Counted from the first letter of the stretch, positions 26,889 to 35,390 are shown. The stretch is DNA of 64,000 nt from Micavibrio sp964400125 (GCA_964400125.1 CAYNSR010000002.1:62001-126000); one strand, 5' to 3'. Numbers and translations: made by a program. Notes: generated by a model not told the origin, from the sequence alone.

Positions 26889-29138
26889 TCAGTATCCTTC
26901 CATATAGGCCGGGAGCCAGCGTTCATTTTCGTATATTAGCTGTGAGACTAACATACCCTGATTATTCGCAATTTTCAATATTTTCCCGCCCGTGCGCCCG
27001 AGATGGTGCAGCGGAATGCCGTCTTTTTGCGCCAGATCAACGAGTTCTTCGGCCTGCGTTGTGGTTATGACATAGCGCGCCTGATCCTCGCCAAACCAGA
27101 ATCCCGCATCGCCCGCGACGGTAATTTCTGCGCCCAGACCGGAGGCCATGGCCATTTCCGCCAGCGCAACCAGAATCCCGCCGTCGCTGATATCGTGGCA
27201 GGCGCTCATCATCCCTGCGGCAATCATGCGGCGGACAAACAGGCCGTGCCGTTTTTCCTTTTCAAGATCGACCGGCGGCGGGGGGCCGTCTTCGCGGTTA
27301 TGAAGTTCACGCAAATAAAGCGACTGGCCCAGATGTGTCCCCGGATTGCCGAGCAGAAAAATATCATCGCCTTCTTGCGCGAAGGCCAGTCCTGCGGTCT
27401 TTGTCCAATCGGCAATCAGACCCACGCCGCCAATCGCCGGGGTCGGAAAAATCGCCTCGCCGCCGGTTTCGTTATAGAGTGAGACATTCCCCGATATCAC
27501 CGGGTAATCCAGCGCAACGCAGGCGGCGGCGATGCCGTCGATCCCGGCGACGAACTGCGCCATGATCTCCGGCTTTTGCGGGTTGCCGAAATTCAGGTTG
27601 TTGGTGACCGCCAAGGGCGTGGCCCCGACGGCGCTCAGGTTTCGCCAGCTTTCGGCTACGGCCTGCTTTGCGCCTTCAAACGGGTCGGCGAAGCAATAGC
27701 GCGGGGTGCAGTCTGTCGTTATGGCGAGGGCCTTGTCCTTGCCGGGAATGCGCACGATGGCAGCATCGGCGGGTTTTTGCGCTTGCGTTGCGGTAATGCC
27801 AGGGCCGGAAATCGTCTGGCCGCGCACAAGGGAGTCATATTGCTCCCAGATCCAGCGCTTGCTGGCGAGATCGGGGCAGGCCAGCAATTGAAACAGGCTG
27901 GCTTGCAAATCCTCATCGCGGAATTCAGGCAACGGCGAAAGCGGGGCCGGTTGCGGGGGCGGGGTGTGCGGGCGGTCATAGACAGGGGCCTGATCGACCA
28001 GCGGCGGCACCGGAATATCACACCAGACGCGGCCATACATCGACAGTTTTAAACGCCTGTCATCCGTGGTGGTGCCGATGACGGCAAAATCCAGATCCCA
28101 TTTTTCAAAGATAGCTCGCGCCATGGCTTCGTGTTCCGGTTTCAGTATCATCAGCATGCGTTCTTGCGATTCCGACAGCATGATCTCATACGGACTCATG
28201 CCCGGTTCGCGCATCGGCACCGCATCGAGGTCCAGATGCACCCCGATTCCGCCCTTGTCGGCGATTTCAACGGCGGAGGAGGTCAGACCTGCCGCACCCA
28301 TATCCTGAATGCAGATAATCGCGTCTTGTTGCATCAGTTCAAGGCAGGCTTCGAGCAGGAGTTTTTCAACGAACGGGTCTCCGACCTGCACGGTCGGGCG
28401 TTTATCGGCGGAATCCTCATCGAATTCGGCGCTGGCCATGGTCGCGCCGTGAATGCCGTCGCGCCCGGTGCGGGACCCGACATAAACGACCGGCTGGCCG
28501 ACCCCGGCGCCACGCGAATAATAGATGTTTTGATGATCGAGCAGACCGACGGTCATGGCGTTGACGAGGATATTGCCGTTATACGATTCATGAAAATTCG
28601 TCTCACCCCCGACGGTGGGAACGCCCATGCAATTGCCGTAGCCTGCAATCCCGGCGACGACGCCCCTGACCAGTTGGCGCGTTTTCGGGTGGGATGGGTC
28701 GCCGAAGCGCAAGGCGTTCATATTGGCGATGGGCCGCGCCCCCATGGTGAAGACATCGCGCATGATGCCGCCGACGCCGGTGGCCGCACCCTGATAGGGT
28801 TCGATATAGGAGGGATGGTTATGCGATTCCATTTTAAATACCGCCGCCTGCCCGTCGCCGATATCAATCACGCCCGCGTTTTCCCCCGGCCCCTGAATCA
28901 CCCATGGTGCGGTGGTGGGCAGTTTTTTCAGGTGCATGCGCGACGATTTATAGGAACAATGTTCCGACCACATGACGGAGAAGATGCCCAGTTCGGTAAA
29001 ACTGGGTGTGCGTCCTATGATTTTTAAGATGGTGTCATATTCCTCCACACTCAGCCCGTATTCTGCGGCCAGAGCGGGCGTGACGGCGGGCTCCCGGATT
29101 TCGGGGGTGCTGGCGATGTGGGCAGCGGCGTTTGACAT
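26889..29138 (-). CDS. purL: Phosphoribosylformylglycinamidine synthase subunit II
   Basis: A 749-residue small-type PurL that forms FGAM from FGAR with ammonia supplied by PurQ, with PurS as third subunit. Typical blocks are MWSEHCSYKSSRMHLKKLPT near the N-terminus, GPGENAGVIDIGDGQAAVFKMESHNHPS, VSGNVSLYNETGG, and SACHDISDGGILVALAEMA. purS and purQ are also in this window but in other transcription units. The ATG at 29138 has a full normal N-terminus. Confidence 0.98.
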   Translation of the reverse strand: MSNAAAHIASTPEIREPAVTPALAAEYGLSVEEYDTILKIIGRTPSFTELGIFSVMWSEHCSYKSSRMHLKKLPTTAPWVIQGPGENAGVIDIGDGQAAVFKMESHNHPSYIEPYQGAATGVGGIMRDVFTMGARPIANMNALRFGDPSHPKTRQLVRGVVAGIAGYGNCMGVPTVGGETNFHESYNGNILVNAMTVGLLDHQNIYYSRGAGVGQPVVYVGSRTGRDGIHGATMASAEFDEDSADKRPTVQVGDPFVEKLLLEACLELMQQDAIICIQDMGAAGLTSSAVEIADKGGIGVHLDLDAVPMREPGMSPYEIMLSESQERMLMILKPEHEAMARAIFEKWDLDFAVIGTTTDDRRLKLSMYGRVWCDIPVPPLVDQAPVYDRPHTPPPQPAPLSPLPEFRDEDLQASLFQLLACPDLASKRWIWEQYDSLVRGQTISGPGITATQAQKPADAAIVRIPGKDKALAITTDCTPRYCFADPFEGAKQAVAESWRNLSAVGATPLAVTNNLNFGNPQKPEIMAQFVAGIDGIAAACVALDYPVISGNVSLYNETGGEAIFPTPAIGGVGLIADWTKTAGLAFAQEGDDIFLLGNPGTHLGQSLYLRELHNREDGPPPPVDLEKEKRHGLFVRRMIAAGMMSACHDISDGGILVALAEMAMASGLGAEITVAGDAGFWFGEDQARYVITTTQAEELVDLAQKDGIPLHHLGRTGGKILKIANNQGMLVSQLIYENERWLPAYMEGY

Positions 29139-29194
29139 GAATAATTCTCCAGACGATCAGAGCATAGACAATATAGTTCTAAAATGCAGACGGA

Positions 29195-29215
29195 AATTGT
29201 TTGCCATAAACAATT
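29195..29215. promoter_or_regulatory. Perfect 8-bp inverted repeat upstream of purL (possible operator)
   Basis: AATTGTTT and AAACAATT are exact inverted arms separated by five bases, in the 142-bp gap before purL. A TATATT hexamer on the purL strand lies about 20 bases closer to the gene. The size and position suit a dimeric regulator, but no matching regulator is known to me. Confidence 0.4.
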
Positions 29216-29280
29216 AAACTTGGATTTGCATTAAAACTGGCGTGTGGGTCCGTCAGGGGAGAACGGTTCTCTCTATCCCG

Positions 29281-29670
29281 CTATTTCGGCTTAACCGGGT
29301 ATTGAATCTCGCCCCTTTTGGCCGCTTTGATCCGTTCTATTCCTCCAAGGTTTGCAAAACGTTCATTTAGCTCCTGCGTAAAGCTCAGCTTCTTGTTTAA
29401 CTTATCTGCGGCGTTACTACCATTCGCCGCCGCTAGGTCGATTATTTTTTGAAGGGTAGCCACATAGCCCGATTGATAGTCTGTCTCAATGCCCATTTCC
29501 GAGCAGATTTTTGTATAAAGAGGCTGGCTTTTTGTCGCTGATCTGAAAGCAATGCGCAGAATTGAGACCACAAGCGGCATTCTTGCATTGCAGCCGTCTT
29601 TAGTGTTTTTCTCTTCGCAATCACCGAAATCACGAATGAGCGCTTCAAGCCGGGGTGTCCATTTAGTCAT
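29281..29670 (-). CDS. Hypothetical protein, 129 aa, between purQ and purL
   Basis: I do not recognise the family. It is a soluble, basic, largely helical protein with three Cys in the first 30 residues (GDCEEKNTKDGCNAR) and a Lys-rich C-terminus. It lies on the same strand as purQ and purL and interrupts an order that is usually contiguous. Its base composition is more AT-rich than its neighbours. No signal peptide or TM is seen. It may be a recent arrival. Confidence 0.6.
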   Translation of the reverse strand: MTKWTPRLEALIRDFGDCEEKNTKDGCNARMPLVVSILRIAFRSATKSQPLYTKICSEMGIETDYQSGYVATLQKIIDLAAANGSNAADKLNKKLSFTQELNERFANLGGIERIKAAKRGEIQYPVKPK

Positions 29671-29788
29671 TGCTATGTCCTAAGGCAGTGGTGGTACGGG
29701 GCGGCTGGTAACAGATGGTGAGGAGGACGTGTCTACTTGCCGTTATGCATGTCAGCATGGTCAAGTTTCTTCATCCCTGATTCCAGTT

Positions 29789-30478
29789 TTAAGCTATGGT
29801 CCTGACAAGGCTTTCAAACAGGGGCAGCCCGTCCGGGCGACCCTGATGGTCGAGGGTGGCGTTTTCGGGGTGGGGCATCATGCCCAGAACGTTGCGTTCC
29901 TTGTTGAGGATACCGGCAATGCCGCGCACCGATCCGTTCGGGTTGTCCTCCTCCGACGGGATGCCGTTTTCATTGCAATAGCGAAAGGCAATCCTGTCCG
30001 CGTCCTCCATCTCGCCGATCAGGGATTCTGGCGCAAAGTAATTGCCTTCACCATGCGCGATCGGAACGCGGATCATCTGGTCTTTTTTCATGGCGGTGGT
30101 AAAGGCGGAATCCGTGGTTGCGGTTTTCAGATAAACCTGCTTGCAGACAAACCGCAGGGATTTGTTCCGCAGCAACGCCCCGGGCAGCAATCCGCTTTCG
30201 ACCAGAATCTGGAACCCGTTGCAAACACCCAGTACATGAACCCCGCGCCCGGCCTGTGCGACGACTTCCCGCATCACGGGCGATTGCGCCGCCATGGCCC
30301 CGCAGCGCAGGTAATCGCCGTAGGAAAACCCGCCGGGCAGGACGATCAGGTCGGCCCCGCCCAGATCGCTGTCCTTGTGCCAGATCAGGTGTGTGCGCGT
30401 AATCCCGGCGCGGTGCAGGGCGGCGACCATGTCGGGTTCGCGGTTGGTCCCGGGGAAGACGATAATGGCGGCTTTCAT
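29789..30478 (-). CDS. purQ: Phosphoribosylformylglycinamidine synthase subunit I (glutaminase)
   Basis: A 229-residue class I glutamine amidotransferase that hydrolyses glutamine for PurL. It has the nucleophile motif GVCNGFQIL and the C-terminal His-x-Glu in MMPHPENA. It starts IVFPGTNRE as in its family. The ATG at 30478 is preferred over a start five codons upstream, because it yields the standard N-terminus. Confidence 0.97.
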   Translation of the reverse strand: MKAAIIVFPGTNREPDMVAALHRAGITRTHLIWHKDSDLGGADLIVLPGGFSYGDYLRCGAMAAQSPVMREVVAQAGRGVHVLGVCNGFQILVESGLLPGALLRNKSLRFVCKQVYLKTATTDSAFTTAMKKDQMIRVPIAHGEGNYFAPESLIGEMEDADRIAFRYCNENGIPSEEDNPNGSVRGIAGILNKERNVLGMMPHPENATLDHQGRPDGLPLFESLVRTIA

Positions 30479-30619
30479 GGCGCGTCCTTGCAAGAATCGG
30501 CGGAGAAGGTGATTTTAACGGTTTGCTGGCCTATTGTGGCGAGATAAAGGCCGGAATTCCGGGATTTTACACAAAGAATGACTGGAAAAGAAATTTTATT
30601 GCTCAAAATAATCGTTTTG

Positions 30620-30851
30620 GAGAACTTTTCTCCTTGACCGGGGCCTCCCTGTTCCGATAACAATCCTAATATACCAAAAACGAATGGATCGCCGTGTAGC
30701 GTTTGTCGGTGCCTGGAAAGGTGCTTCAAACAATAAATAAGGTGGTCTTTTTAAATCGCGGTGTAGAGGTAACTCTGAGCCAGCGAGTTGAACTAGGGAA
30801 CACAACTTCAAGCAAAAAACTAAAAAAGCCCCGGCAACGGGGCTTTTTTCT
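30620..30851 (+). ncRNA. Candidate structured small RNA (possibly 6S-like) with its own terminator
   Basis: The 395-bp gap between purQ and the DUF1476 gene has no convincing reading frame. About 180 nt of plus-strand sequence precede a strong terminator. The two ends can pair: CTTGA (30633-30637) with TCAAG (30808-30812), and TGTTCC (30650-30655) with GGAACA (30797-30802), around a long middle section with a local AAACG...CGTTT hairpin. Length, rod-like pairing and terminator suit a 6S-type RNA, but I cannot confirm the family by eye. An untranslated leader of purQ on the other strand is the alternative. Confidence 0.35.
30822..30851. terminator. Bidirectional intrinsic terminator
   Basis: AAAAAAGCCCC and GGGGCTTTTTT form a perfect 11-bp stem with a 6-nt loop. 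Both strands have the required U run. It could end a plus-strand RNA and also the minus-strand DUF1476 transcript, whose stop lies about 25 bases away. Confidence 0.85.
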
Positions 30852-30873
30852 TTATGGCCCAGCGGGCAGAGGT

Positions 30874-31194
30874 TTAATTGCCCAGAAGCTGGATCTTGGC
30901 CTCTTCCGTGGCTTTTTCGATCATCGTGTCCATCATGTGTTCGCTGATAGACAAGCCTTTTTCGTCGAAATCCTTGCGGACTTTACGTTTAATATCGTCG
31001 TACCCGGCCTCTTCGAGGTTGGCACCGACCACTTCCTTGGCGTAAGTATCCGCATCCGTCCCGCTCAGGCCCAGTTGCTCCGCCGCCCACAGGCCAAACA
31101 GTTTTGAGGTGCGCGCTTCGAGTTTGAACATCATTTCCTGATCGTGGGCGTATTTGTTTTCAAATGCGTCCTTGCGGTCATTAAATCCGGTCAT
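30874..31194 (-). CDS. DUF1476 protein (ATP synthase zeta subunit-like)
   Basis: A 106-residue helical protein with the family start MTGFNDRKDAFENKYAHDQE and the block KLFGLWAAEQLGLSG. In Paracoccus the homologue is the zeta inhibitor that blocks reverse rotation of F1-ATPase; in other alphaproteobacteria the role varies. The start at 31194 matches family N-termini and has AGGAG upstream; a 15-residue extension to 31239 is less likely. It is divergent from purC. Confidence 0.93.
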   Translation of the reverse strand: MTGFNDRKDAFENKYAHDQEMMFKLEARTSKLFGLWAAEQLGLSGTDADTYAKEVVGANLEEAGYDDIKRKVRKDFDEKGLSISEHMMDTMIEKATEEAKIQLLGN

Positions 31195-31295
31195 CTGCTT
31201 TGAATCTCCTGTTGGTTTTATGCGGGCTTCTTCTAGCATTTAAAAAGCCGTCAATCCATGCTTATATAGGATTCTTATCAGAAAAGGGTTAAGGA

Positions 31296-32156
31296 ATGTC
31301 CAGACGCAAGGTCATCTACGAAGGCAAGGCTAAAATCGTATACGAAGGGCCGGAACCGGGGACGTATATCCAGTATTTCAAGGATGACGCCACTGCGGGG
31401 AACGGCGAGAAAAAAGCCGTCATCGCCGGGAAGGGGGTTTTGAACAACCGCATTTCCGCCCACCTGATGACGCGGCTGGAAACGATCGGCATACCCACGC
31501 ATTTCATGAAATCGATCAATATGCGCGAACAGATGGTGCGCCAGCTTGAAATGATCCCGCTCGAGGTGGTCGTGCGCAACATTGCCGCAGGTTCGCTGGT
31601 CAAGCGGCTCGGCGTCAAGGAAGGCACCTACCTGCCGCGCCCCATCGTCGAATTCTATTATAAAAAGGACGAACTCAACGACCCGATGGTGAATGAAGAC
31701 CACATTATCGGTTTTGGCTGGCTCGACCCCTACGAACTCGAAGAAATCGTGGCCATGTCGTGGCGCATCAATGACTACCTGAACGGGCTGTTTTCCGGCA
31801 TCGGTCTGAAACTGGTTGATTTCAAGCTGGAATACGGGCGGTTATGGGGTGAATTCGGGGAGTTGTATCTGATCCTCGCCGATGAAATTTCCCCCGATAA
31901 TTGCCGCCTGTGGGATGCCACGACCAATGAAAAGCTCGACAAGGACCGCTTCCGTCAGGATCTCGGCGGCGTGATCGAAGCCTACCAGCAGGTGGCGGAA
32001 CGCCTCGGTCTGGTGCCCAAAGGCGGCATTATCGAAGGCGGCAGCATCAACGAACAACTGGCCGCGTCTTTGACCCTGATCGACAACGAACTGGCCCGCG
32101 AACGCGGCCTGCGCAGTCTGAACAAACCGACAAAACCGAGGAAGGGTTCATCATGA
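31296..32156 (+). CDS. purC: SAICAR synthetase
   Basis: A 286-residue phosphoribosylaminoimidazole-succinocarboxamide synthase. It contains the family blocks KVIYEGKAKIVYEG, PLEVVVRNIAAGSLVKRLG, IVEFYYKKDELNDPM and LILADEISPDNCRLWD. The last about 35 residues (IIEGGSINEQ... rich in Lys/Arg) extend beyond the core fold. It ligates aspartate to CAIR. The stop overlaps purS by four bases (ATGA). Confidence 0.97.
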   Translation: MSRRKVIYEGKAKIVYEGPEPGTYIQYFKDDATAGNGEKKAVIAGKGVLNNRISAHLMTRLETIGIPTHFMKSINMREQMVRQLEMIPLEVVVRNIAAGSLVKRLGVKEGTYLPRPIVEFYYKKDELNDPMVNEDHIIGFGWLDPYELEEIVAMSWRINDYLNGLFSGIGLKLVDFKLEYGRLWGEFGELYLILADEISPDNCRLWDATTNEKLDKDRFRQDLGGVIEAYQQVAERLGLVPKGGIIEGGSINEQLAASLTLIDNELARERGLRSLNKPTKPRKGSS

Positions 32157-32392
32157 AAGCCTATGTCCATGTGATGCTGAAAGACGGCGTCCTCGACCCG
32201 CAGGGAAAGGCCATCGGGCAAGCTCTGCACGGTCTCGGTTTTGCCGAGGTTGGCGATGTGCGGGCCGGGAAGGTGATCGAACTGGACATCCCCGAAGGCA
32301 CGGACCAAAAACGCATCGCCGAAATGTGCGAAAAACTGCTGGCGAACACGGTCATCGAAAATTACCGGATTGAGGTTGCCAATAGTGCATAG
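32153..32392 (+). CDS. purS: Phosphoribosylformylglycinamidine synthase subunit PurS
   Basis: A 79-residue accessory subunit that links PurL and PurQ. It starts MKAYVHVMLKDGVLDPQGKAI and contains LGFAEVGDVRAGKVIELDI, both diagnostic. It is coupled to purC by an ATGA overlap, while its partners purQ and purL lie on the opposite strand. Confidence 0.96.
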   Translation: MKAYVHVMLKDGVLDPQGKAIGQALHGLGFAEVGDVRAGKVIELDIPEGTDQKRIAEMCEKLLANTVIENYRIEVANSA

Positions 32393-32420
32393 GTGTCGGC
32401 CCGCAATAAAGGCGCCTGCG

Positions 32421-32490
32421 TCAGATCCCTCGACTACGCTCGGGATGACAATAAAAACAACGTCATCCCGAGCGTAGTCGAGGGATCTGA
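32421..32490. repeat. Perfect 29-bp palindrome, copy 1 (left of GIY-YIG gene)
   Basis: Arms 32421-32449 and 32462-32490 are exact inverted repeats (TCAGATCCCTCGACTACGCT at the start of the left arm) around a 12-nt A-rich loop. The identical arms recur at 32792-32861. The right arm ends 15 bases before the GIY-YIG start codon. Confidence 0.95.
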
Positions 32491-32505
32491 ACAGGGACGG
32501 GCGAA

Positions 32506-32880
32506 ATGAAAGAAGGGTATGTCTACTTTCTGACGAACTGGACCAACGCTGTTCTCTACATTGGCGTGACATCCCATCTGGAAAGACGGATGGCGGAACA
32601 TCGCAGCAAGACGCTTCCCGGATTCACCGCCAGATATAATCTCAACAAGCTTGTTTACTATGAATACGCGCCGGAAATTGCGGCAGCGATTGCACGGGAA
32701 AAACAGTTGAAAAAATGGTCCCGGTTCAAGAAGAATGCATTGGTGGCGAAGGTCAATCCTCAATGGCACGATTTATATGACGGCACCTGTATCAGATCCC
32801 TCGACTACGCTCGGGATGACGGTAAAAGGAATGTCATCCCGAGCGTAGTCGAGGGATCTGACAGACCGGAGCAAAGATGA
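32506..32880 (+). CDS. GIY-YIG nuclease family protein bracketed by palindromes
   Basis: A 124-residue single-domain GIY-YIG protein. The signature is YVY (residues 5-7) and YIG (18-20), followed by the Arg of LERRMAEHR and the Glu of AIAREKQLKKW, as in YhbQ/UvrC-type nucleases. The normal fold ends at NPQWHDLYDG; the remaining about 30 residues are simply the translation of the second palindrome and are probably not functional. Its stop overlaps the AlkA-like gene by four bases. Position between purS and the glycosylase, with identical palindromes on both sides, suggests an inserted unit. Activity is untested. Confidence 0.88.
   Translation: MKEGYVYFLTNWTNAVLYIGVTSHLERRMAEHRSKTLPGFTARYNLNKLVYYEYAPEIAAAIAREKQLKKWSRFKKNALVAKVNPQWHDLYDGTCIRSLDYARDDGKRNVIPSVVEGSDRPEQR
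32792..32861. repeat. Perfect 29-bp palindrome, copy 2 (inside 3' end of GIY-YIG gene)
   Basis: Arms 32792-32820 and 32833-32861 are identical to copy 1, and only the 12-nt loop differs (GGTAAAAGGAAT against AATAAAAACAAC). The copy lies in frame at the 3' end of the nuclease gene. Confidence 0.95.
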
Positions 32881-33539
32881 CCGTTCAATATCTCCACCAA
32901 CTCCCCCATATCCGTGAAGGGTTGGATGCCATTCTGAAGAATGACAAGGTCTTCCGCCGCCATCCTGTCAATCTTGACGATTTCAACTGGGCCTATATCG
33001 GTCCCGGTTTCTCCGGTCTGGTGCGCATCGTTGTCGGGCAGCAGGTTTCGACGGCAGCGGCGCAGTCGATCTGGTTGCGGGTGCAAGACGGGGTGAGCAT
33101 CACCCCGCGCAGTATCGCCAAAACACCGGAGGATGATTTGCGTGCGCTGGGCCTAAGTCGCGCCAAGGTCACGACCATCAAGGGGCTGGCCGAAGCTGTT
33201 TCAAAAAAGCATTTTGATCCGGAATCCATGGAAAAACTGGACGACGATGCCGTGTTCCAGGCCATCACGGCAATGAAGGGGTTCGGCCCGTGGTCGGCGC
33301 AGATGTTTTTGATGTTCGGTCTGGCGCGGCCCGATATCTGGTCGCCGGGGGATCTGGGAATTCAATACGGCCTGCAATATTACATGAAGGCGAAAGAGCG
33401 TCCCGATGCTGAACAAACTAAAAAGGCAGGGCAGAAATTCGCCCCGCACCGTACGGCGGCGTCCCTTTTGTTGTGGCATTTAAAAAGCACCACGGAAAAA
33501 GCGTTGAAGGAAAATGCCCCCCCGCGCATGGCGCGTTGA
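32877..33539 (+). CDS. DNA-3-methyladenine glycosylase (AlkA-like, HhH-GPD)
   Basis: A 220-residue helix-hairpin-helix DNA glycosylase that removes alkylated bases. VGQQVSTAAAQSIWLRV lies near residues 55-70, and the hairpin with catalytic aspartate is MKGFGPWSAQMFLMFGLARPD followed by SPGDLGIQ (residues about 131-161). It lacks the N-terminal Ada-like domain of E. coli AlkA and so is a compact form. Its start overlaps the GIY-YIG stop, an overlap created or kept by the insertion. Confidence 0.9.
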   Translation: MTVQYLHQLPHIREGLDAILKNDKVFRRHPVNLDDFNWAYIGPGFSGLVRIVVGQQVSTAAAQSIWLRVQDGVSITPRSIAKTPEDDLRALGLSRAKVTTIKGLAEAVSKKHFDPESMEKLDDDAVFQAITAMKGFGPWSAQMFLMFGLARPDIWSPGDLGIQYGLQYYMKAKERPDAEQTKKAGQKFAPHRTAASLLLWHLKSTTEKALKENAPPRMAR

Positions 33540-33542
33540 GCG

Positions 33543-34301
33543 CTACCCTTCAAACTGTTCCTTCAAAACCCGTTCTTCCAGATTGTGATCCGGGTCATTC
33601 AGCAGTGTAATCGCGCAGGTTTCGTCCTGCATGATATCGACCTGCATCACATCGCGGATTTCGGTGTAGTCGGCGGTGGCGCTGACGGGGCGTTTTTCGT
33701 TTTCAAGAATTTCAAAACGGATTCGGGCATGCGCGGGCAGCAAAGCCCCCCGCCAGCGGCGCGGGCGGAAGGCGCTGATCGGGGTCATGGCGAGGATATT
33801 GGCTGAAAGCGGCACGATGGGTCCGTGGGCGGAGAGGTTATAGGCGGTGCTGCCCGCCGGGGTAGATACCAAAATGCCGTCGCAGACCAGTTCTGGCATG
33901 CGCTCGACCCCGTCAAGGGCAATGCCGATTTTGGCCGCCTGCCGCGATTGGCGCAGCAAGGAGACTTCGTTGAAGGCCAGCGCCTCATGCGTTTGTCCGT
34001 CGCGGGCCTTCGCAATCATGCGCAACGGGCAAAGCGTGACGCTGTGCGCCGCCTCAATCCGTGCAAGCAGATTTTCCGGACGGTAGGGGTTCAGGAGAAA
34101 ACCGACCGAGCCGCGATTCATGCCGTAGACTGGCTTGCCGGATTCACGGTTTTTATGAATGGTCTCCAGCATCGTTCCGTCACCACCAAGGACAACGATA
34201 ACATCGCAAGAATCAATGTCTGCCTGCTCGTGAGCCTTGGTCAGGGCATGGAACGCGCTCTGCGCTTCGGCTGTATCGCTGGCGGTGAAATGCAGGCGCA
34301 T
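33543..34301 (-). CDS. nadK: NAD kinase
   Basis: A 252-residue NAD kinase making NADP. Motifs are VVLGGDGTMLETIH (GGDG), YGMNRGSVGFLLN, and STPAGSTAYNLSAHGPIVP. The start MRLHFTASD at 34301 overlaps the pyrE stop by one base (TGATG); upstream in-frame sequence lies inside pyrE. The stop is three bases from the convergent AlkA-like gene. Confidence 0.96.
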   Translation of the reverse strand: MRLHFTASDTAEAQSAFHALTKAHEQADIDSCDVIVVLGGDGTMLETIHKNRESGKPVYGMNRGSVGFLLNPYRPENLLARIEAAHSVTLCPLRMIAKARDGQTHEALAFNEVSLLRQSRQAAKIGIALDGVERMPELVCDGILVSTPAGSTAYNLSAHGPIVPLSANILAMTPISAFRPRRWRGALLPAHARIRFEILENEKRPVSATADYTEIRDVMQVDIMQDETCAITLLNDPDHNLEERVLKEQFEG

Positions 34302-34987
34302 CAATACGAAATCCCTTCCTTGATCGCACCGCCATGGGCGGCGGACCATTCATCCGGCGCGTGGAGGAATTTTTCGACTTCGTCGAGGGTTTCAGAATCG
34401 AAATAATTCTTTTCCCGCGCTACCGCTAAAACGTCCCAGAACGTCGTCAGGGCGTGCAGGGTGACGCCGATGTCTTTCATATTCTTTTCGCTGGCCGGGA
34501 AAATGCCGTAATGAAAGACGACAAAGGAATGTTCTACTACTGCACCCGCATCGCGCAGCGCATCGATAAAGACCTTCTTGCTGGCCCCGTCGCTTTGCAG
34601 GTCTTCGACCAGAACGACGCGCTTGCCTTCATCTTCCATGACGCCTTCGATCTGCGCCATTTTGCCGAAACCTTTGGGTTTTTTGCGGACATAAAGCATC
34701 GGTTTGTTGAGGCGCTCGGCGATAAAGGCGGCGTAGGGGATGCCCGCTGTTTCGCCCCCGGCAACGAAATCCACGCCCCCGGCCCGTTCGCGCAGGATCG
34801 AGGCGCCGAAATCCATCAGGATTCCGCGTTCCTCGGGGAAGGAGATCAGGCGGCGGCAATCGGTATAGACCGGGCTGGCGCGGCCAGAGGTGAAAATAAA
34901 CGGCTCCCGCGCATTGAAGAGAACGCTTTTCGTTTCCAGCAGGATGCGGGCGGATGTTTTTGCAATTCCGGCGGTGTCGATAGGCAT
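34301..34987 (-). CDS. pyrE: Orotate phosphoribosyltransferase
   Basis: A 228-residue enzyme converting orotate and PRPP to OMP. The PRPP loop is VVLVEDLQSDGASKK, preceded by MLYVRKKPKGFGKMAQIEG and FTSGRASPVYTDCRRL. The ATG at 34987 is chosen because AGGAAAG precedes it and the N-terminus is then normal. It lies just downstream of the broken kinase and is coupled to nadK. Confidence 0.95.
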   Translation of the reverse strand: MPIDTAGIAKTSARILLETKSVLFNAREPFIFTSGRASPVYTDCRRLISFPEERGILMDFGASILRERAGGVDFVAGGETAGIPYAAFIAERLNKPMLYVRKKPKGFGKMAQIEGVMEDEGKRVVLVEDLQSDGASKKVFIDALRDAGAVVEHSFVVFHYGIFPASEKNMKDIGVTLHALTTFWDVLAVAREKNYFDSETLDEVEKFLHAPDEWSAAHGGAIKEGISY

Positions 34988-34991
34988 GGTT

Positions 34992-35390
34992 TTACTTTCC
35001 TGATGACCTGATGGGCGCGGGCGTTCCCGTATCTTGCACTTGCGGTCTGGCCCCTTCGACCGCAAGGATTTCCGATGCTTTTAGCGTACCCTGACGGCAG
35101 GCGTCCAGAAGTGATTTTCCCGCCGCGATTCCGGCGATAAAACCCGCCGCAAACTGGTCTCCGGCCCTGATTGAATCGCGAATATCCCCGTGAGGGACGA
35201 AAACAGGGGTGATTCTGGTGATTTTCTCCCCCCGGATAACGGCAGCGCCGTCTTTTCCCGTTGTGACGATGAAGGTCTGCCCGGTTTTCCTGACCTCCTC
35301 CAGCGCGGATTCCATCAAAAACTCAATGTCCGGACCAGAGAATACGGGCGATCCATTCGACATCGTTTTCGCTGAATTTTTCTTCCTCAA
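34992..35390 (-). pseudogene. C-terminal fragment of a PfkB-family (adenosine-kinase-like) sugar kinase
   Basis: Only about the last 120 residues of a PfkB kinase remain: an IVTTGKDGAAVIRG strand, then DSIRAGDQFAAGFIAGIAAGKSLLDACRQGTLKASEIL and a closing VEGARPQ. In active members the anion-hole motif reads GAGDxF; here Gly is replaced by Arg (RAGDQF). The N-terminal two thirds are missing and the 5' end overlaps the S24-like regulator gene. I read it as a remnant left when the region upstream was replaced. Confidence 0.7.

Noticed and set aside
30475..30729. An 84-codon minus-strand frame upstream of purQ
   Set aside because: No ribosome site or domain, and it overlaps the purQ start; the region reads better as noncoding.
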